DNA from: Allacma fusca
Taxonomy: Eukaryota > Arthropoda > Collembola > Symphypleona > Sminthuridae
NCBI GenBank assembly: GCA_947179485.1
Contig: OX359245.1
Span: forward strand, 61,367,067-61,431,066
Direction of reading: 5' to 3'
Length of the DNA: 64,000 nt
Shown here piece by piece: positions 11,235 through 22,985 of the stretch. A program made the translations under genes and the position numbers. A model generated the notes under the pieces. It saw nothing but the letters and a program-made list of their open reading frames with translations, was not told where the DNA came from and searched no databases. Each line of letters begins with the position of its first letter. Position 1 is the first letter of the stretch.

Positions 11235-12104
11235 AATATCACCTTACATGTAAACCTATTTACAGTGAGACATTCCCTAATTTCTTAGAACACCATTGAT
11301 GTTTAATACCATCGGTTCGGTCGGTCGACCTCAAGAAATTAAATCATGTCACATTTAAACACATGTTGATGTATGTATGTATATACGGCTCCGACAGAAG
11401 TGATGTCCTAGGTAAAAGGTCTCTGGACAAAACTTTTAGGTATGTATACATACCTATTACAGTATTGACAGACAGCAGTCGTGCAAATATCCCTTCGTCC
11501 CTTGGTGACTGCGTTTTAGTGCCTGTCACATGTGAATTTTATAATTAGTTTATTTTCCTATATTTAAATACTATTCGGAATTGCACTCTGAAAAAATGTA
11601 ACTTGAGGTTTAATATCAATCATATATTAGGCATAAAGTTCCAGTAATGAGTCGGGTACTGTGGATTTCAATTCAATTTCAGGGGTTTTTCTTGTTTTTT
11701 TATTTTGTTATCCTTGTAAATCAGCGTCAGCCATTAATTCGGACCACAAAGGTTCGAAACATTTTGAATAACACAAGTGTGTGACTCATTTATGATTGCC
11801 TAATTGACTAACAATTTATGCATTAATTCTCACAGCTTCGTCAAGATCTGTAATAATAATATCCGGGTTATAAATTTAGCTACATGTAATTTTATTCAAA
11901 ACCAGCTTCCCGATGTCATAATGAATCATATTAGATGGATAAATACATCCATTAAATAATCAGGGATCACATTCTAAGAACTTATCTGCAACTATTGTAA
12001 ATAATAAAACTTGGAAAAACAAACAAGTCGCAACAAATGAGAATTGAGGAAGGATTGCAAAGAGCCCTTTATGCATGGGAACACTGCTTCTCCTTAGTTG
12101 CTTA
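11235..12104. other. Intergenic, nothing recognised
   Basis: AT-rich sequence with a short palindrome (GGTATGTATACATACC, about 11439-11454) and no supported gene or element end. Confidence 0.4.
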
Positions 12105-13139
12105 TTAACAAATCCCGCTGTACATGGCGTTGATCATCTGGGCATCTAAGGCGGACTAGGCGGTCCTTTGCCCTAACCGACTAATGGCCACGCTGCTGCT
12201 TTTCGGAGTAATGGTCTGAATAGCAGTGTTAGCGGCAAAAGCGTATGCTGAGTAATGCATGATACTGTCAAAGTCATATGGCATGTTGTATAGGGCAGCT
12301 ACGGCAGTGGTGTATGTAACAAAGTTGTATTGGTACTCTAGAATGGACACAAAAAACTAGCAAAATTCCAGAGGATTCAAATTTCGCACTAACATAGAGT
12401 GCTCTGACTGTAACATCCCCCCTGAAGCAATAAATACTTGTTTTTAAGCGCAAAAGAATACACCTTTGATATTTCCGAAGGTGAGCTATGTACGCATTTG
12501 TATTTCCTCAAAGTGTGGAATCAAATGGAATAAGTTGAATTTAATATTTGTAAACTTACGGCTCGGAATATTATTGAAATTTATTGTCACGTAGTTATCT
12601 CTGTCGGACCGGGATTGGGTGTGGTAAAATCCAATGGTATGTATCAATTCATGAGCAACGAGCCCACTTATAGCACAAGTTCCGGAGGGGTAGTCACCCT
12701 GAATGTTGACAGTATTCGCTTTCCCAGACTGCTCTCCTACATCAGCCCAACAACCAGTTCCATCCGCCCCCCTCACAATATTAACGTAGCTGGCTATAAG
12801 GGATAATTCCTTGAGGCCATCTGTAGTTGCTGCCTACAGTCCCTTGCTTGAGTTCTTCCAATTGGTCTTCTTTGAGTCTCATGTCGCCCCCAGGGTAAGG
12901 TCCCCTTTCGTCCATGTTGTCTCTGCGAACAGCTGGAAACAAAATGAAAGAAACTATAGATCCTAGATAGATTCCTGTATAGATTCTTAGAAAATAAAAT
13001 AAATCTCTATATTTTACAACTGAAAAGTTTTAATAAAAACAGCAACTTCAGGCATATCAAAATCGACGAAAAAAGGTCGGTTTGTGCAGGACACTGTTGC
13101 GACCAAAAGCAGTGAGAAGAAAATATTGAGGGTGTTCAT
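12105..13139 (-). pseudogene. Astacin (M12A) zinc metalloprotease, damaged
   Basis: The main exon (12560-12932, minus) contains an astacin propeptide/mature junction (YRWPQGIIPY) and, further on, YVNIVRGADGTGC and the zinc-binding HELIHTIGFYHTQSR with RDNYVTINF. The last exon (12337 to 12105) carries the Met-turn SIMHYSAYAF and ITPKS. Two defects are visible. About 35-40 codons normally found between the strand after YRWP and YVNIV are missing, and the frame shifts there. An in-frame TAG lies at 12156-12158, after which family-like residues run on to 12105. A minus-strand segment from ATG 13139 encodes a good signal peptide (MNTLNIFFSLLLVATVSC) and may be the first exon, but its splice phase to the next exon did not fit, so that link is tentative. 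Intact family members are secreted proteases. Confidence 0.7.
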
Positions 13140-14389
13140 TTTTCAGGTTGCTTACTTGTTTCGGCAATGTTGCAGATTTAAATGTTTATAGGTGCTGAAT
13201 AAATCTAATAATGTAAAATTAACAGGATTTCGCCCTTTTATATGAAATGTTTTTACGGAAACGAGTTCATATGCCGGAACATTCAAATTTAGCTCCAGCT
13301 GTGTGCTGTCGAAGTTGCTTCCTATAAGTAAATGATTAATTGCGGCATTTCTCTCCTTGGATTTTTGTTTGCATTCCTATTAAAGCTTTGAAAACTAATC
13401 CATAATTTATAGAAGTTTGCTTAGGATGATTGTAAAAAGCTTCTCAAATGGTGATATGTGTGTACATACGTTTGTAACCAATAATATTCAGTCCTGATTG
13501 GGAGTGTACAAATAACGGTTGTAAACATTGAAAATTTGTTTGACTATTCCGTCGTCCTAACCTGATCACATCTGTTAGCAGATAAATGAATGGGAACATT
13601 ACTGATAGTTAAGTTTTTACATAATTTTGTTACAAGCTCATAGGTACGCAGGGTGCAAGTAATGAACAATAAATTGTTGCAGAATATAAATTAGTATGTT
13701 ATGAAACTTTGTTAAAACATATTCAGGAAACATTTTGGGGCGTTTCAAGAGCGAAGCCCAGCAGATATAAGGAATAATCTTAATTGAAAAAATCCAGATT
13801 TTAGAGAAATGCACCAGTGTTTCAAACGAAAGTTCGCAGTATTGTGTTCCTTAATTCAAATTGAAATATTTAAGTCCGGGATTTGTATTAGTTCTCAAAA
13901 TATTGGTTTAAGGAAATTTTCCATAAATATCTCTCCAAGTACTAACTATTTGATATTTGCATGTTAGCGTAGTTAAAGCAGTATTCGGTCTTCCCTTTGG
14001 ATGATCCCGAGATACCGGCCGTGATAAAAACATGTTGCACCTTCTGTAGGATTGTACGAATTAAAAGCACACATTAAATAAGTTACATACGGTAGTCGCT
14101 CTTATGGAAGAAAAAGTTGTTGTCTACAAGGGATGCTTCATTGATTAAAATCTGCTCCTCTACAGTTTAGATAAAATGCAAACGAGCTTTTTAGTGTGAG
14201 AATTTAACCTTGAAATGACGAGTGATTGCATCTGCATATCTACTGGCGATTAAACCAACAATTTAAGCTCAGAGTAAATTATAGTATTCAATTCCCGTCC
14301 ATTATAATTTCATAACTTGAACGAGTAGAGCCCAGAGACGGATGGTCCAGTGTAACCTCTAGCTGTTCAATTTTATCTTCAGTAACACG
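13140..14389. other. Intergenic between divergent astacin and P450, nothing recognised
   Basis: The region separates the 5' ends of two oppositely oriented genes and so should hold both promoters, but no convincing TATA box, repeat end or exon was identified. Confidence 0.4.
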
Positions 14390-16550
14390 ATGCTTCTTCT
14401 TTACACCACAGCCGTCTTGGCTGCGTTTATTGTCGGGGCTATTTTATACGCCCGTTGGCATTATGGGGAACTGGAGAGTGTAGGAATACCGACAGCTAAG
14501 CCTGCCTTTATTTTTGGAAGCGACCCCAATATCCATGATGTTGTAGTTCATGAGAAAGACTACGAGAGGTTCAAACAATTTGGAGACATTTGGGGAGTAA
14601 GTTACTATTGCTATTTCATTATTTTGCATATACGCAAAATACGCTAGTACTTAATTGTGTTTAGCGCAATTGACTTAAAGACGAATCTTATTAATGGTTT
14701 GATCTTATACGGAGTAAAAGTATCATTGTGGTAAATTGAAATGAGGTCAAATTCTGGATGCCAGCATTGATTCCTATACCCAGTAACCCAAATTTCTGAC
14801 CTACAACTTTGTATCTTGTAAAGGAATTGTTTTTTTTTTGCAAGAATATATTATATTTACTACTTATTTGAATAACCTTGATCAGAGTTATGAAGGAAGA
14901 TCCCCGCAAGTATTCATAGCTGACCCTGAAATAGCTCGACAAATTCTTATCAAAGATTTTGAAAACTTCTGAAATCGCCGCATAATGGAATTTGGACATG
15001 AACTAATCAACGAAATGCTTGATGTACTGCCTTGTAAGTCTTATCTTTTAATTAGTGAAACATAATCGAGACTGAATTAGTACAGCTAAAACTATTATCT
15101 GGTGAATAGCATGAGGACCTATAAAATATGGCTTGTTGTCTCAATTTATGGTAATATTTAATGTTAGACGACACATGGAAGGTACTGAGGACGGCCTTTA
15201 CTCCAGCTTTTACTACGGGCAAAATCAGGGGCATGAGCAAAACGATCGAGGATGCTGTAATTGACTGTGTTAACTATGTAGACAAACAAGTTGGCGATTC
15301 GTCTGGGACAGTGTTGGATGTGAAAAAGTAAATTTAGGAATTATTCATTATTTTTCAGCAATTATTACCAAATTAAATTATGAAATTTCATCAGCAACGT
15401 TGAATTGGCTGGATAAGGCGTAACTCATGACTACTCAGACTTATGGATGTTAATTTGAGTTTCTTGACAAATCTCCATTTCTCAGATTATTCTCAGCTTT
15501 AACGACAGATGTCATCGCCAGGTGCGTCTTTGGAATGAAATTAAATGCCGTCAATGATGGTGATAATGAGTTCGTGAAGGCAACAGCAGATTTAACTGGG
15601 GACTCTGAGGATCCACCTAAATTCTTATGTGCCTTGCGTAAGTTCATCAGCAATGCTATCAACAATAATTATTATATTTTGTATAGTTATGTTGAGCTAT
15701 TGCTGCAATTCTATGTTTGGATTTTTATTTAGAGACTTTCCGATTTCTTGCAAAGGGGATCCCAATATTCCCAGTAAAAGCATTGGACTTTTTCGGTGGA
15801 ATCCTACGAAATGTGATGAAAACTCGACGAGAAGAAAACAACCTGCAAAATGATATGGTCGATTCACTAAACGAGCTGATGGCAAAAGTACCTACTCCAG
15901 AGTTTAAGCAACTTAAAATTACAGAGACAACTATCTTGTGTCAAGCACTTATCTTCCTTTTTGCTGGTTTTGAAACCACAGCCACAACCCTTACAATGTT
16001 GAGCTATTATTTGGGGAACAACCCCGACAAGCAAAAGAAACTCATTGAAGAACTGGACGAATTAATGGAAAAGAATGAAGGGAAAATAACCCATGACAAT
16101 TTGTCAGAATTACCATACATGAATGCTTGTATTAACGAGACCTTGAGATTAGTCTCGCCAGTAGTTCGGGTTGAGCGAGTGTGTGCTAAGGATTGGAAAC
16201 ATGAGTCCGGTTTGATCATTAAGAAAGGATGGACGGTACTATTCCCTAATCATTCTATCCACCGGAATGAAAAGTATTGGCCAGAACCGCATAAATACAT
16301 ACCGGAGAGATTCATGCCTGAAAATAAGGACAAGTTCAATCCCTATGCTTTCATGTCATTTGGTCAAGGACCACGAAATTGTATTGGGTCAAGATTTGCC
16401 AAAGAGGAACTCATTTACAGCCTGGCATTAATTCTCAAAGATTACTACTTCGAAGCTACTGATGAAACAAAACTTGAATTTAAAAAGGGTCGTATGTTTT
16501 TATCCCAGTATCAACCCGTCAAAGTTAAAATCGCTCGCAGACAAAAGTAA
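14390..16550 (+). CDS. Cytochrome P450, CYP3-clan-like, with one in-frame TGA
   Basis: The five exons are 14390-14596, 14886-15033, 15168-15327, 15486-15637 and 15733-16550. All junctions are GT-AG and in phase, 494 codons plus stop, the normal microsomal P450 size. The N-terminus is a membrane anchor (LYTTAVLAAFIVGAILYA). Family motifs are the C-helix WKVLRTAFTPAF, I-helix AGFETTATT, K-helix ETLR, PERF, and the heme-binding FGQGPRNCIGSRFA with the axial Cys. Such enzymes hydroxylate lipophilic substrates at the ER. The single defect is TGA at 14970-14972 (codon 98), just before NRR in exon 2. Everything else is intact, so this is either a very recent pseudogene, a segregating null allele or a base error. 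The CYP subfamily was not determined. Confidence 0.85.
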
Positions 16551-17203
16551 ATATCTTTGATTTAGAGTTAGCTGAATTTCTCAACTGTTTAAATGGGTAA
16601 ATTATCTATATTGACAATATAATAACATCAGTCTTAATTGAAGCCCATTGCATCTACAGAAACTTATTACAAAATAATTTCAGTTCATAATTCATACACA
16701 AATAGTCTTTATCATTTTTCGTAGCTTGTTTAGATCGATAATTAAGAAAGGAACTGGAATCAAAATATCTAATACGTCTGCATATTTTATCCACTAACAT
16801 CGTCCTGGCTTTACACCTATTAGAAGATTTTGGTTTGAAAACAAACCTATATCTGGAAGAGATAAACAAAGATTTGTGAAAATTTAAGCACTGATTTAGC
16901 ATTCTAGTTAAAATTTGTTATAGTTTTAAATTTTTCGATGCTACAGAATAATAAAGTATATTTGTGTAGCTTTATGTGATAACCCTTAGACAACGTACAC
17001 TTAGGCTGGAATACTAAACGGAAAAACAATACTGAATAATGACAATCATGCATATTTACAATTAGTGCGATAAAGAATTGTGACGTAAAGGTGGGTAGGC
17101 ACAAACAAAATTTTTTAGATTCATAAAAAAATACTTAAAATATTAAAGGGGGAAATTAATGATTCTCCTAAAAGGTTTTCTTTTATAACTATTTTATATC
17201 AAA
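16551..17203. other. Intergenic, nothing recognised
   Basis: AT-rich spacer between the P450 stop and the hAT target duplication. No supported exon or repeat. Confidence 0.4.
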
Positions 17204-17598
17204 TTATTAAGCAGGGACGGGAATTCGAATTAGAATCGGAATTATAATCAAAAAGTTCGGGTATCCGGATCGATATTGGAATCGGAAAAATATTCACAAA
17301 GGTATTTGTATCCAAAATCGGATTAGAATAGAAACAAGGGTATTCGAATCGATATTCGAATATTTTTTTATGATTTCCGATTCCAATAAAGTATCGATTT
17401 CATTGGGCTCTATATTGCCACGTGCGAGAAAAAGTTCATAGGAAGCATTTTTTGAAAGCCGCACATGTAATTATAAAACCCAAAGGCGAAGTTCCGAACG
17501 GTTGGTAAACGAAAAGTGTATGCTTGTTAATGGGCATTGAGTTGAAGCCCATTTTTTCAAAAATTCCTGCAAACAGGATGAGATAGCTGCTGTTAGAC

Positions 17599-17783
17599 GA
17601 CATCCTCAACCACGTACCATCAAGTGAAGGTGAAACTGACACCGAAGGACCAACGCCAGAGCCCACAACACCTCTTAGAGGATTTGAGAATTTCCACCCC
17701 AGTAGGACTTCCACTCCCGCTGTCTCTTCTGGTCCCGCAGAAAACGATTCGATCTTCGTCACCACTCAATCAGTAAGTACAAA
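17599..17783 (+). pseudogene. Displaced gag fragment in opposite orientation
   Basis: About 185 bp matches, as reverse complement, the gag coding stretch at roughly 25068-25252 (products include ESFSAGPEETAG on the antisense and matching sense residues). The match appears essentially perfect, and sequence diverges abruptly on both sides. It is a second, inverted piece of the same retroelement family on the far side of the assembly gap. Confidence 0.75.
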
Positions 17784-17936
17784 CATTTACGCTAGTACTA
17801 CACAATTTCGATGTTATTTTTAACGACAAATACAGTTTTATGTATATTCTATATGTTAAAATAATATTGTAGAGCTAAAAAGTTGATTCAACTCCAGTGG
17901 AAACAATGGGGACATTGTTTGCCCTTCCTGGTAGAA

Positions 17937-18108
17937 TGTTAAGTAGTTTTGTAACACTCAATAAATGTAACGTTAACCACGCCACTACTATCTCCCAATA
18001 CGGCTCTTGTCGGCCAATGTATCTACGCATGGAACGCCATGTAATCAAATGGCGCTCCGCTAGGTACATATGTAGAGGAAGACTACCCTCAAGTTAGCGT
18101 GCGTTTGA
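17937..18108 (+). repeat. 172-bp inverted repeat, left copy (probable LTR start)
   Basis: It starts TGTTAAGTAG and runs directly into the N gap. It is identical by eye to the reverse complement of 26428-26599. Because the right copy lies 5' of gag on the minus strand and begins with TG, I infer it is the outer part of the LTR. The left copy has the opposite orientation to the one a normal 3' LTR of the minus-strand element would have. Confidence 0.75.
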
Positions 18109-18308
18109 NNNNNNNNNNNNNNNNNNNNNNNNNNNNNNNNNNNNNNNNNNNNNNNNNNNNNNNNNNNNNNNNNNNNNNNNNNNNNNNNNNNNNNNNNNNN
18201 NNNNNNNNNNNNNNNNNNNNNNNNNNNNNNNNNNNNNNNNNNNNNNNNNNNNNNNNNNNNNNNNNNNNNNNNNNNNNNNNNNNNNNNNNNNNNNNNNNNN
18301 NNNNNNNN
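18109..18308. other. Assembly gap of 200 N
   Basis: Exactly 200 Ns, a conventional scaffold gap length, between the left inverted repeat and the 3' flank of the retroelement pol gene. The true length is unknown. Confidence 0.98.
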
Positions 18309-18489
18309 AATGTGGGTCATGTTGTGAAGTCTGTTATAGTCAGTGGAAATTTGTTCTGGAACTCAGAATAAATACATATTAGTAAATATGTCAGCAAGAT
18401 AATGTTTTTATGCAATATCATTGTTGTTGCCGATGGAGCTCGTGTATCAAAGTGTTTGTAATAAAGTTGAGTACAGAGCATAAATGATG

Positions 18490-21400
18490 TTATAGCTGAT
18501 AACTGTGACTATTTGTAGGTTTAACTGTTGCATAGTGATATAAACTATCCATAGCATTGATGTTAGTTCTTGCACTACGTCTAAATTCTGTATCTGTTCG
18601 GGAATAAAAGTCCGTGGGTAATATTTGTTGAGACTCTTGTTCCAATAATTGTTGCTGGGTTCTCCTAACACGTTTGTTAGGAATTGTTATAGAGGAGGAA
18701 TGAGGAATCTCCACAGTGGAATTTTTTGGTGCAGACAATAGTGCTTCTCTATAGGTAGGTTTATGAGGCTGCTCATGAATTTCTGGAGGAATTGTAGGAG
18801 CTTGTTGAACGGGGAATGGAGGCACTGTATCCCGTAATGGGAATGCATGATTTTCATTTAACGGTAAATCTGGATCAAGAATAATGTCAGGCTGACTTGA
18901 GGGCTGTTCAGAAATAATTTCAGGAATAATGTCAGGTTCTGAAGAAGGTACTTCTCCTGTAGATTCAGGGAGTTTTTGAGGAATGTCCTGTAGATTTGTA
19001 GAAGGTTCCTGCACGGGAGGTTCGTATTCATTATTGAGCAGAGATTTAGTGTTGAACACATTGGGGCGTTCATGAAATATTTTTAATCTAGACACATGAA
19101 CTGTGAGGGTTTTGACAGTGGTACCCACAGATCCTCTAATAGTGTAATTAACGTCAGAGGGTTGATCAATAACAGAAAAGGGGCCTTTCCATCGGGGCAG
19201 TAATTTAGTACTCGTTCCAGGTTGGACTGAAGTATGTTGAAGGAGTACATTATCTCCGATGTTGTAATTTACTGTTCTTTTAGATTTATTTACACGGGCA
19301 GCATATTTTTCTCTGTGACGGGTTAAAATTTCGTGGGTAGTTCTCCATAGCGTAGTCAGGTCCTGGACGTTCCGGTTTTCTGGAGTAAAGGTAGGGAATG
19401 CATTTCTCAACGGGGTGCGTGCATGAAAACCATGCAGCACATAGAATGGTGTAAAACCGTGGGAGCTGTGCTGAGTATTGTTGAGATGGAATGTGATTGC
19501 TGGAATGGCTTGGGGCCAGTCGGCCTTATTTTCCGCTCTGTACATAGCAATGCAATCACCTAATGTTTGATGGGATCTCTCGATAAGACCCTGACTTTGG
19601 GGATGAAATGCCGTTGAGTAGTTCATCTTAAAAGCAAATAGTTGTGAAAGTTCATTGATGACCACATTATGAAATTCAGTTCCTTGATCTGACTGTATAA
19701 TTTCCGGAAGGGAATAGACGGCAGCGATTTTGTTGAAAATGAATTTGGCTATAGCGGACGCATCTGCTGTGGGCACAACTTCAGCTACAAGAAATTTGGT
19801 CAAGTAACAAATGGCAGTTATTATATATCGTGGACGTCCTTCTTTGTTAGATAAGGGCCCCTGGACATCGAGCTGGATTCGCTCGAAAGGTCTGAGGGGA
19901 ATGGGAATGAATTGAAATTCGCCTGGCTGTTTGTGTCCTCGGGGAGTTTTTCTTTCTTGACAGAATTTACAAGATTGGATAAATTCTTTGATGTCTGTAT
20001 TCATTGTTTTCCAGTAGTAGCTCCGTGCTATTTCCTTCAGAGCTTTCGTGTGTCCTGTGTGGGACACGGGGTTATGGTGGCGTTTAATTATATCTGGTAT
20101 CATGTGTTGTGGTATCATGAGCAGGGATTTTTCTCCAAGTTTTTTGTTATGCCTATACAAAATATTATCGTATAGAGCGTATGTTGAACGTACTCTCCAG
20201 TTTGTTGGAAGCTTATTAATTATATCCAGGAGTGCTGGATCTTTTGTCTGTTCTTGTTGGAGAGTACCAATGTCTATGGTATGAACGGAGAGGCATGCTT
20301 CATTGTCGGTCTGGGAGTGTGTGGGCTCTTGGAAAGGATTGCGGCTGAGGCAATCGGCGACCTTATGAGTTGTACCCTTGACATATTTTATAGTAACGTC
20401 GTAGGGCATCAATAGAAGTTGCAGTCGTTGTAGCTTGGGGTCCAAGCTATCTTTACTCTTCATAATATAGCACAGGCTATGGTGATCTGTGCGCACTGTA
20501 AAGTGTATCCCAAGTAAGTACTCTTTTAGCTTCATGACTGACCATGTAATGGCCAAAAGTTCTAAAAGTCGTATATGATACTTAGCCTCATATTTATTTA
20601 AACGTCGGCTGAGGAAGAAAACTGGATGTTCTAAACCATCAGGGTGTAGTTGGGTCAGATAGGCTCCGAGTCCTTGGTAGGAAGCGTCTGTATATAAAAA
20701 GGTTTCTTTTTGTGGGTCGTAATGGGCTAGGACTGGTTTGCATAATAAGAGATTCTTCAGGGCTTGGAATGCTTGATCACATTCGTGAGTCCACAGAAAC
20801 GGGGTGTTCTTTTTTGTGAGCTCTCTTAGTGGTGCAGCTATATGTGCAAAATTGGGCACAAATCTCCGGAAGAAGTTAGCCATCCCAAGAAAGGACTGTA
20901 CTGTAGTGATGTTAGTTGGAACTGGCATCATCCGTAAACCATTGAGGTTGTCATCGTAGGGCTGAATTCCATAGGCATTGATGGTGAAGCCTAGCAGATT
21001 TATTTGTTCGTAACCAAATTTACATTTGGTGGGTTCAAACTTGAGGTTATGCTGTGTGAAGCGTATGAAGATTTTTCTCAGTTTAGAAATATGGTCTTCA
21101 ATTGTGGTACTTGAGATTACGATATCATCGACGTAGGCCATAGCTGTGTTATACTTGAGATCTGCTAAAATGACATCAATGACTCTACAGAAATGAGAGG
21201 GGGAGTTTTTGGTACCGAATGGCATATCTTTATATTGAAATTGGCCGTTTCGGGTGATGAAGCTGAGCTTTTCTCTTGAGGTTTCATCCACTGTTATTTG
21301 GTGAAATCCTGAGGCTAAGTCGAGTGTAGAAAAATATTTCTGATTCTGTAATCGTCTCAGAATTTCGTCAATGGAAGGCAATGGCCAGTGCATAGCCTTT

Positions 21401-22944
21401 GTGATGGCATTGAGTGACCGGAAGTCAATTACCATCCTAGGCTTACGCAAGCCTTGATCGTTAGGCTTCTTGAACACGATGATGACGGGACTACTGAATG
21501 GGGAAGTGGAATGTTCAATTATATCGTTGTCCAGTAGCTTTTTCACTTCGGCATCTATTATAGCGTCTTGATATGCTGAGGTCTTGTAGGGCTTATGGGC
21601 CACGATACTGTTATGTTGAAGTTCTACTTTGAACGGTATGGTTGAACACTTGCCTAGTTCATGAGGATGGAAGGCAAAAGAATGCCTGTAGTGTCGTAAT
21701 AATGAACGGAGTTTAGTTTGATCCTCAGGATTGAGATCCGGATTGATTTTAAAAGATGCTATTTCAGTTTCCAATTGGGACGTGTCGATTGCATTGATAT
21801 GTATGGGGTGCATAGAATTATCATATGTGTCCAGAGGGTTTAAATTTCCTAGACCCAAACCGTCGGGTAAGGTAATAGTCATAGAAGTTGGATTTGTGAG
21901 AAGGAAGAATTTAGAGTCAGGACTGAGTATTGCATGAGGAGCAAGGATATTGAATTGTTTGTGTAAGGATTCATGAGGTTGGAAATATAAAGGTGAAGTT
22001 TGTTTAATTGAGTGTATAGTTGCAATGGTGACATGAGACCTGGGTGAAATGATCTGTGTTCCATGGACGCGGAGAACATCGTCTTCCATGGTAGTGGAAA
22101 CACAAAGAATTGTTGTAAGTTTGGACGTTGTAGAAGGCTTAGCTGAGACAGATGATATGGGAGCAGGTGTAGTTTTGAGAGTAATTTTGCGGGATGTAGA
22201 AATACGTCGGCGAAGTGGATGGGTGGAGCGATGGAAGTAATCCTGGTCTGTCTCATCAGAAGATATGTCTGGAGTTGGAGAATATTTTTCAGGCTGTGAA
22301 TATTTAACTCTATGTTGAGGGTGAATTTTCGTTGTAGAAGTTGTTTGAGAAGCTGTGTCTTGAGAAAGAGGAAGAGTTTGAGTAGACGTGGAGACTGGAA
22401 AAGAGGTCGCAGGTGGTGTAGGAGATGTTAACCAAGGGTTGGGCAGGATGTTAGTTTCCTGTTCTTTGTTAGAGCACACTTTATTTGACAGGTTAGCTTT
22501 GCTTGAAAAGGTTCGTATGGGCTGTACTGGAATGTCGCATTGTTCCATAATAGCTTGGTCGTGTTGTAGTATTGTATGTATCAGTGGGATGTTTCCTGTG
22601 AACTTGTTGAAAATGGTATTGTCTTGAGTATTGATGAGAAAGCCACCTTTGGAATAGAGGAAATCGGTGCCTAGTATGCAGGGAATGGCTGAGGAAGGAG
22701 CAATGATAAACGGGTGTAGAAAGGTACATTTTCCTAACCTTATTTTGATAAGTGCGAGTCCGGTATTGGACATGCTATTTCCTGAGGCATCTATGAGTGT
22801 GAGATTGTTCTTTGTGATTTGTGTGCCATGAGGTACGTATGAGGGATGGATGAGAGAGGCAGCAGCCCCTGTGTCGATGAGACATGGAAGGTTGATTCCG
22901 TTGATGTTAACAATGATTTTAAGTGAACATGATAAGGAGTACAC
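18490..22944 (-). CDS. pol: Ty3/gypsy retrotransposon Pol polyprotein (protease-RT-RNase H-integrase)
   Basis: An uninterrupted frame of about 1,484 codons. In order: an aspartic protease (CLIDTGAAASL, near residue 23), reverse transcriptase (LDLASGFHQI and the catalytic AYVDDIV near residue 600), RNase H (YTDASYQGLGAYL near 750, RTDHHSL), and integrase with an HHCC finger (HTGHTKAL…CKFCQERK, about 950-995) and a DDE triad (QLDVQG, SDQGTEF, IERSHQ, about 1025-1120). RT before RNase H before integrase is the Ty3/gypsy order. The first codon of the counted span is GTG. The frame stays open upstream across the gag stop (at least to 23040) and lies in the -1 phase relative to gag, which suggests ribosomal -1 frameshifting. 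No env gene was seen. Confidence 0.92.
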   Translation of the reverse strand: MYSLSCSLKIIVNINGINLPCLIDTGAAASLIHPSYVPHGTQITKNNLTLIDASGNSMSNTGLALIKIRLGKCTFLHPFIIAPSSAIPCILGTDFLYSKGGFLINTQDNTIFNKFTGNIPLIHTILQHDQAIMEQCDIPVQPIRTFSSKANLSNKVCSNKEQETNILPNPWLTSPTPPATSFPVSTSTQTLPLSQDTASQTTSTTKIHPQHRVKYSQPEKYSPTPDISSDETDQDYFHRSTHPLRRRISTSRKITLKTTPAPISSVSAKPSTTSKLTTILCVSTTMEDDVLRVHGTQIISPRSHVTIATIHSIKQTSPLYFQPHESLHKQFNILAPHAILSPDSKFFLLTNPTSMTITLPDGLGLGNLNPLDTYDNSMHPIHINAIDTSQLETEIASFKINPDLNPEDQTKLRSLLRHYRHSFAFHPHELGKCSTIPFKVELQHNSIVAHKPYKTSAYQDAIIDAEVKKLLDNDIIEHSTSPFSSPVIIVFKKPNDQGLRKPRMVIDFRSLNAITKAMHWPLPSIDEILRRLQNQKYFSTLDLASGFHQITVDETSREKLSFITRNGQFQYKDMPFGTKNSPSHFCRVIDVILADLKYNTAMAYVDDIVISSTTIEDHISKLRKIFIRFTQHNLKFEPTKCKFGYEQINLLGFTINAYGIQPYDDNLNGLRMMPVPTNITTVQSFLGMANFFRRFVPNFAHIAAPLRELTKKNTPFLWTHECDQAFQALKNLLLCKPVLAHYDPQKETFLYTDASYQGLGAYLTQLHPDGLEHPVFFLSRRLNKYEAKYHIRLLELLAITWSVMKLKEYLLGIHFTVRTDHHSLCYIMKSKDSLDPKLQRLQLLLMPYDVTIKYVKGTTHKVADCLSRNPFQEPTHSQTDNEACLSVHTIDIGTLQQEQTKDPALLDIINKLPTNWRVRSTYALYDNILYRHNKKLGEKSLLMIPQHMIPDIIKRHHNPVSHTGHTKALKEIARSYYWKTMNTDIKEFIQSCKFCQERKTPRGHKQPGEFQFIPIPLRPFERIQLDVQGPLSNKEGRPRYIITAICYLTKFLVAEVVPTADASAIAKFIFNKIAAVYSLPEIIQSDQGTEFHNVVINELSQLFAFKMNYSTAFHPQSQGLIERSHQTLGDCIAMYRAENKADWPQAIPAITFHLNNTQHSSHGFTPFYVLHGFHARTPLRNAFPTFTPENRNVQDLTTLWRTTHEILTRHREKYAARVNKSKRTVNYNIGDNVLLQHTSVQPGTSTKLLPRWKGPFSVIDQPSDVNYTIRGSVGTTVKTLTVHVSRLKIFHERPNVFNTKSLLNNEYEPPVQEPSTNLQDIPQKLPESTGEVPSSEPDIIPEIISEQPSSQPDIILDPDLPLNENHAFPLRDTVPPFPVQQAPTIPPEIHEQPHKPTYREALLSAPKNSTVEIPHSSSITIPNKRVRRTQQQLLEQESQQILPTDFYSRTDTEFRRSARTNINAMDSLYHYATVKPTNSHSYQL

Positions 22945-22985
22945 ACTGATGTGAGGAGTACATTCGGTAGTAATGGAAGGAATTA

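Noticed and set aside
14970-14972. Selenocysteine recoding of the P450 TGA
   Set aside because: P450s are not selenoproteins and no SECIS-like element was looked for successfully. A mutation or base error is simpler.
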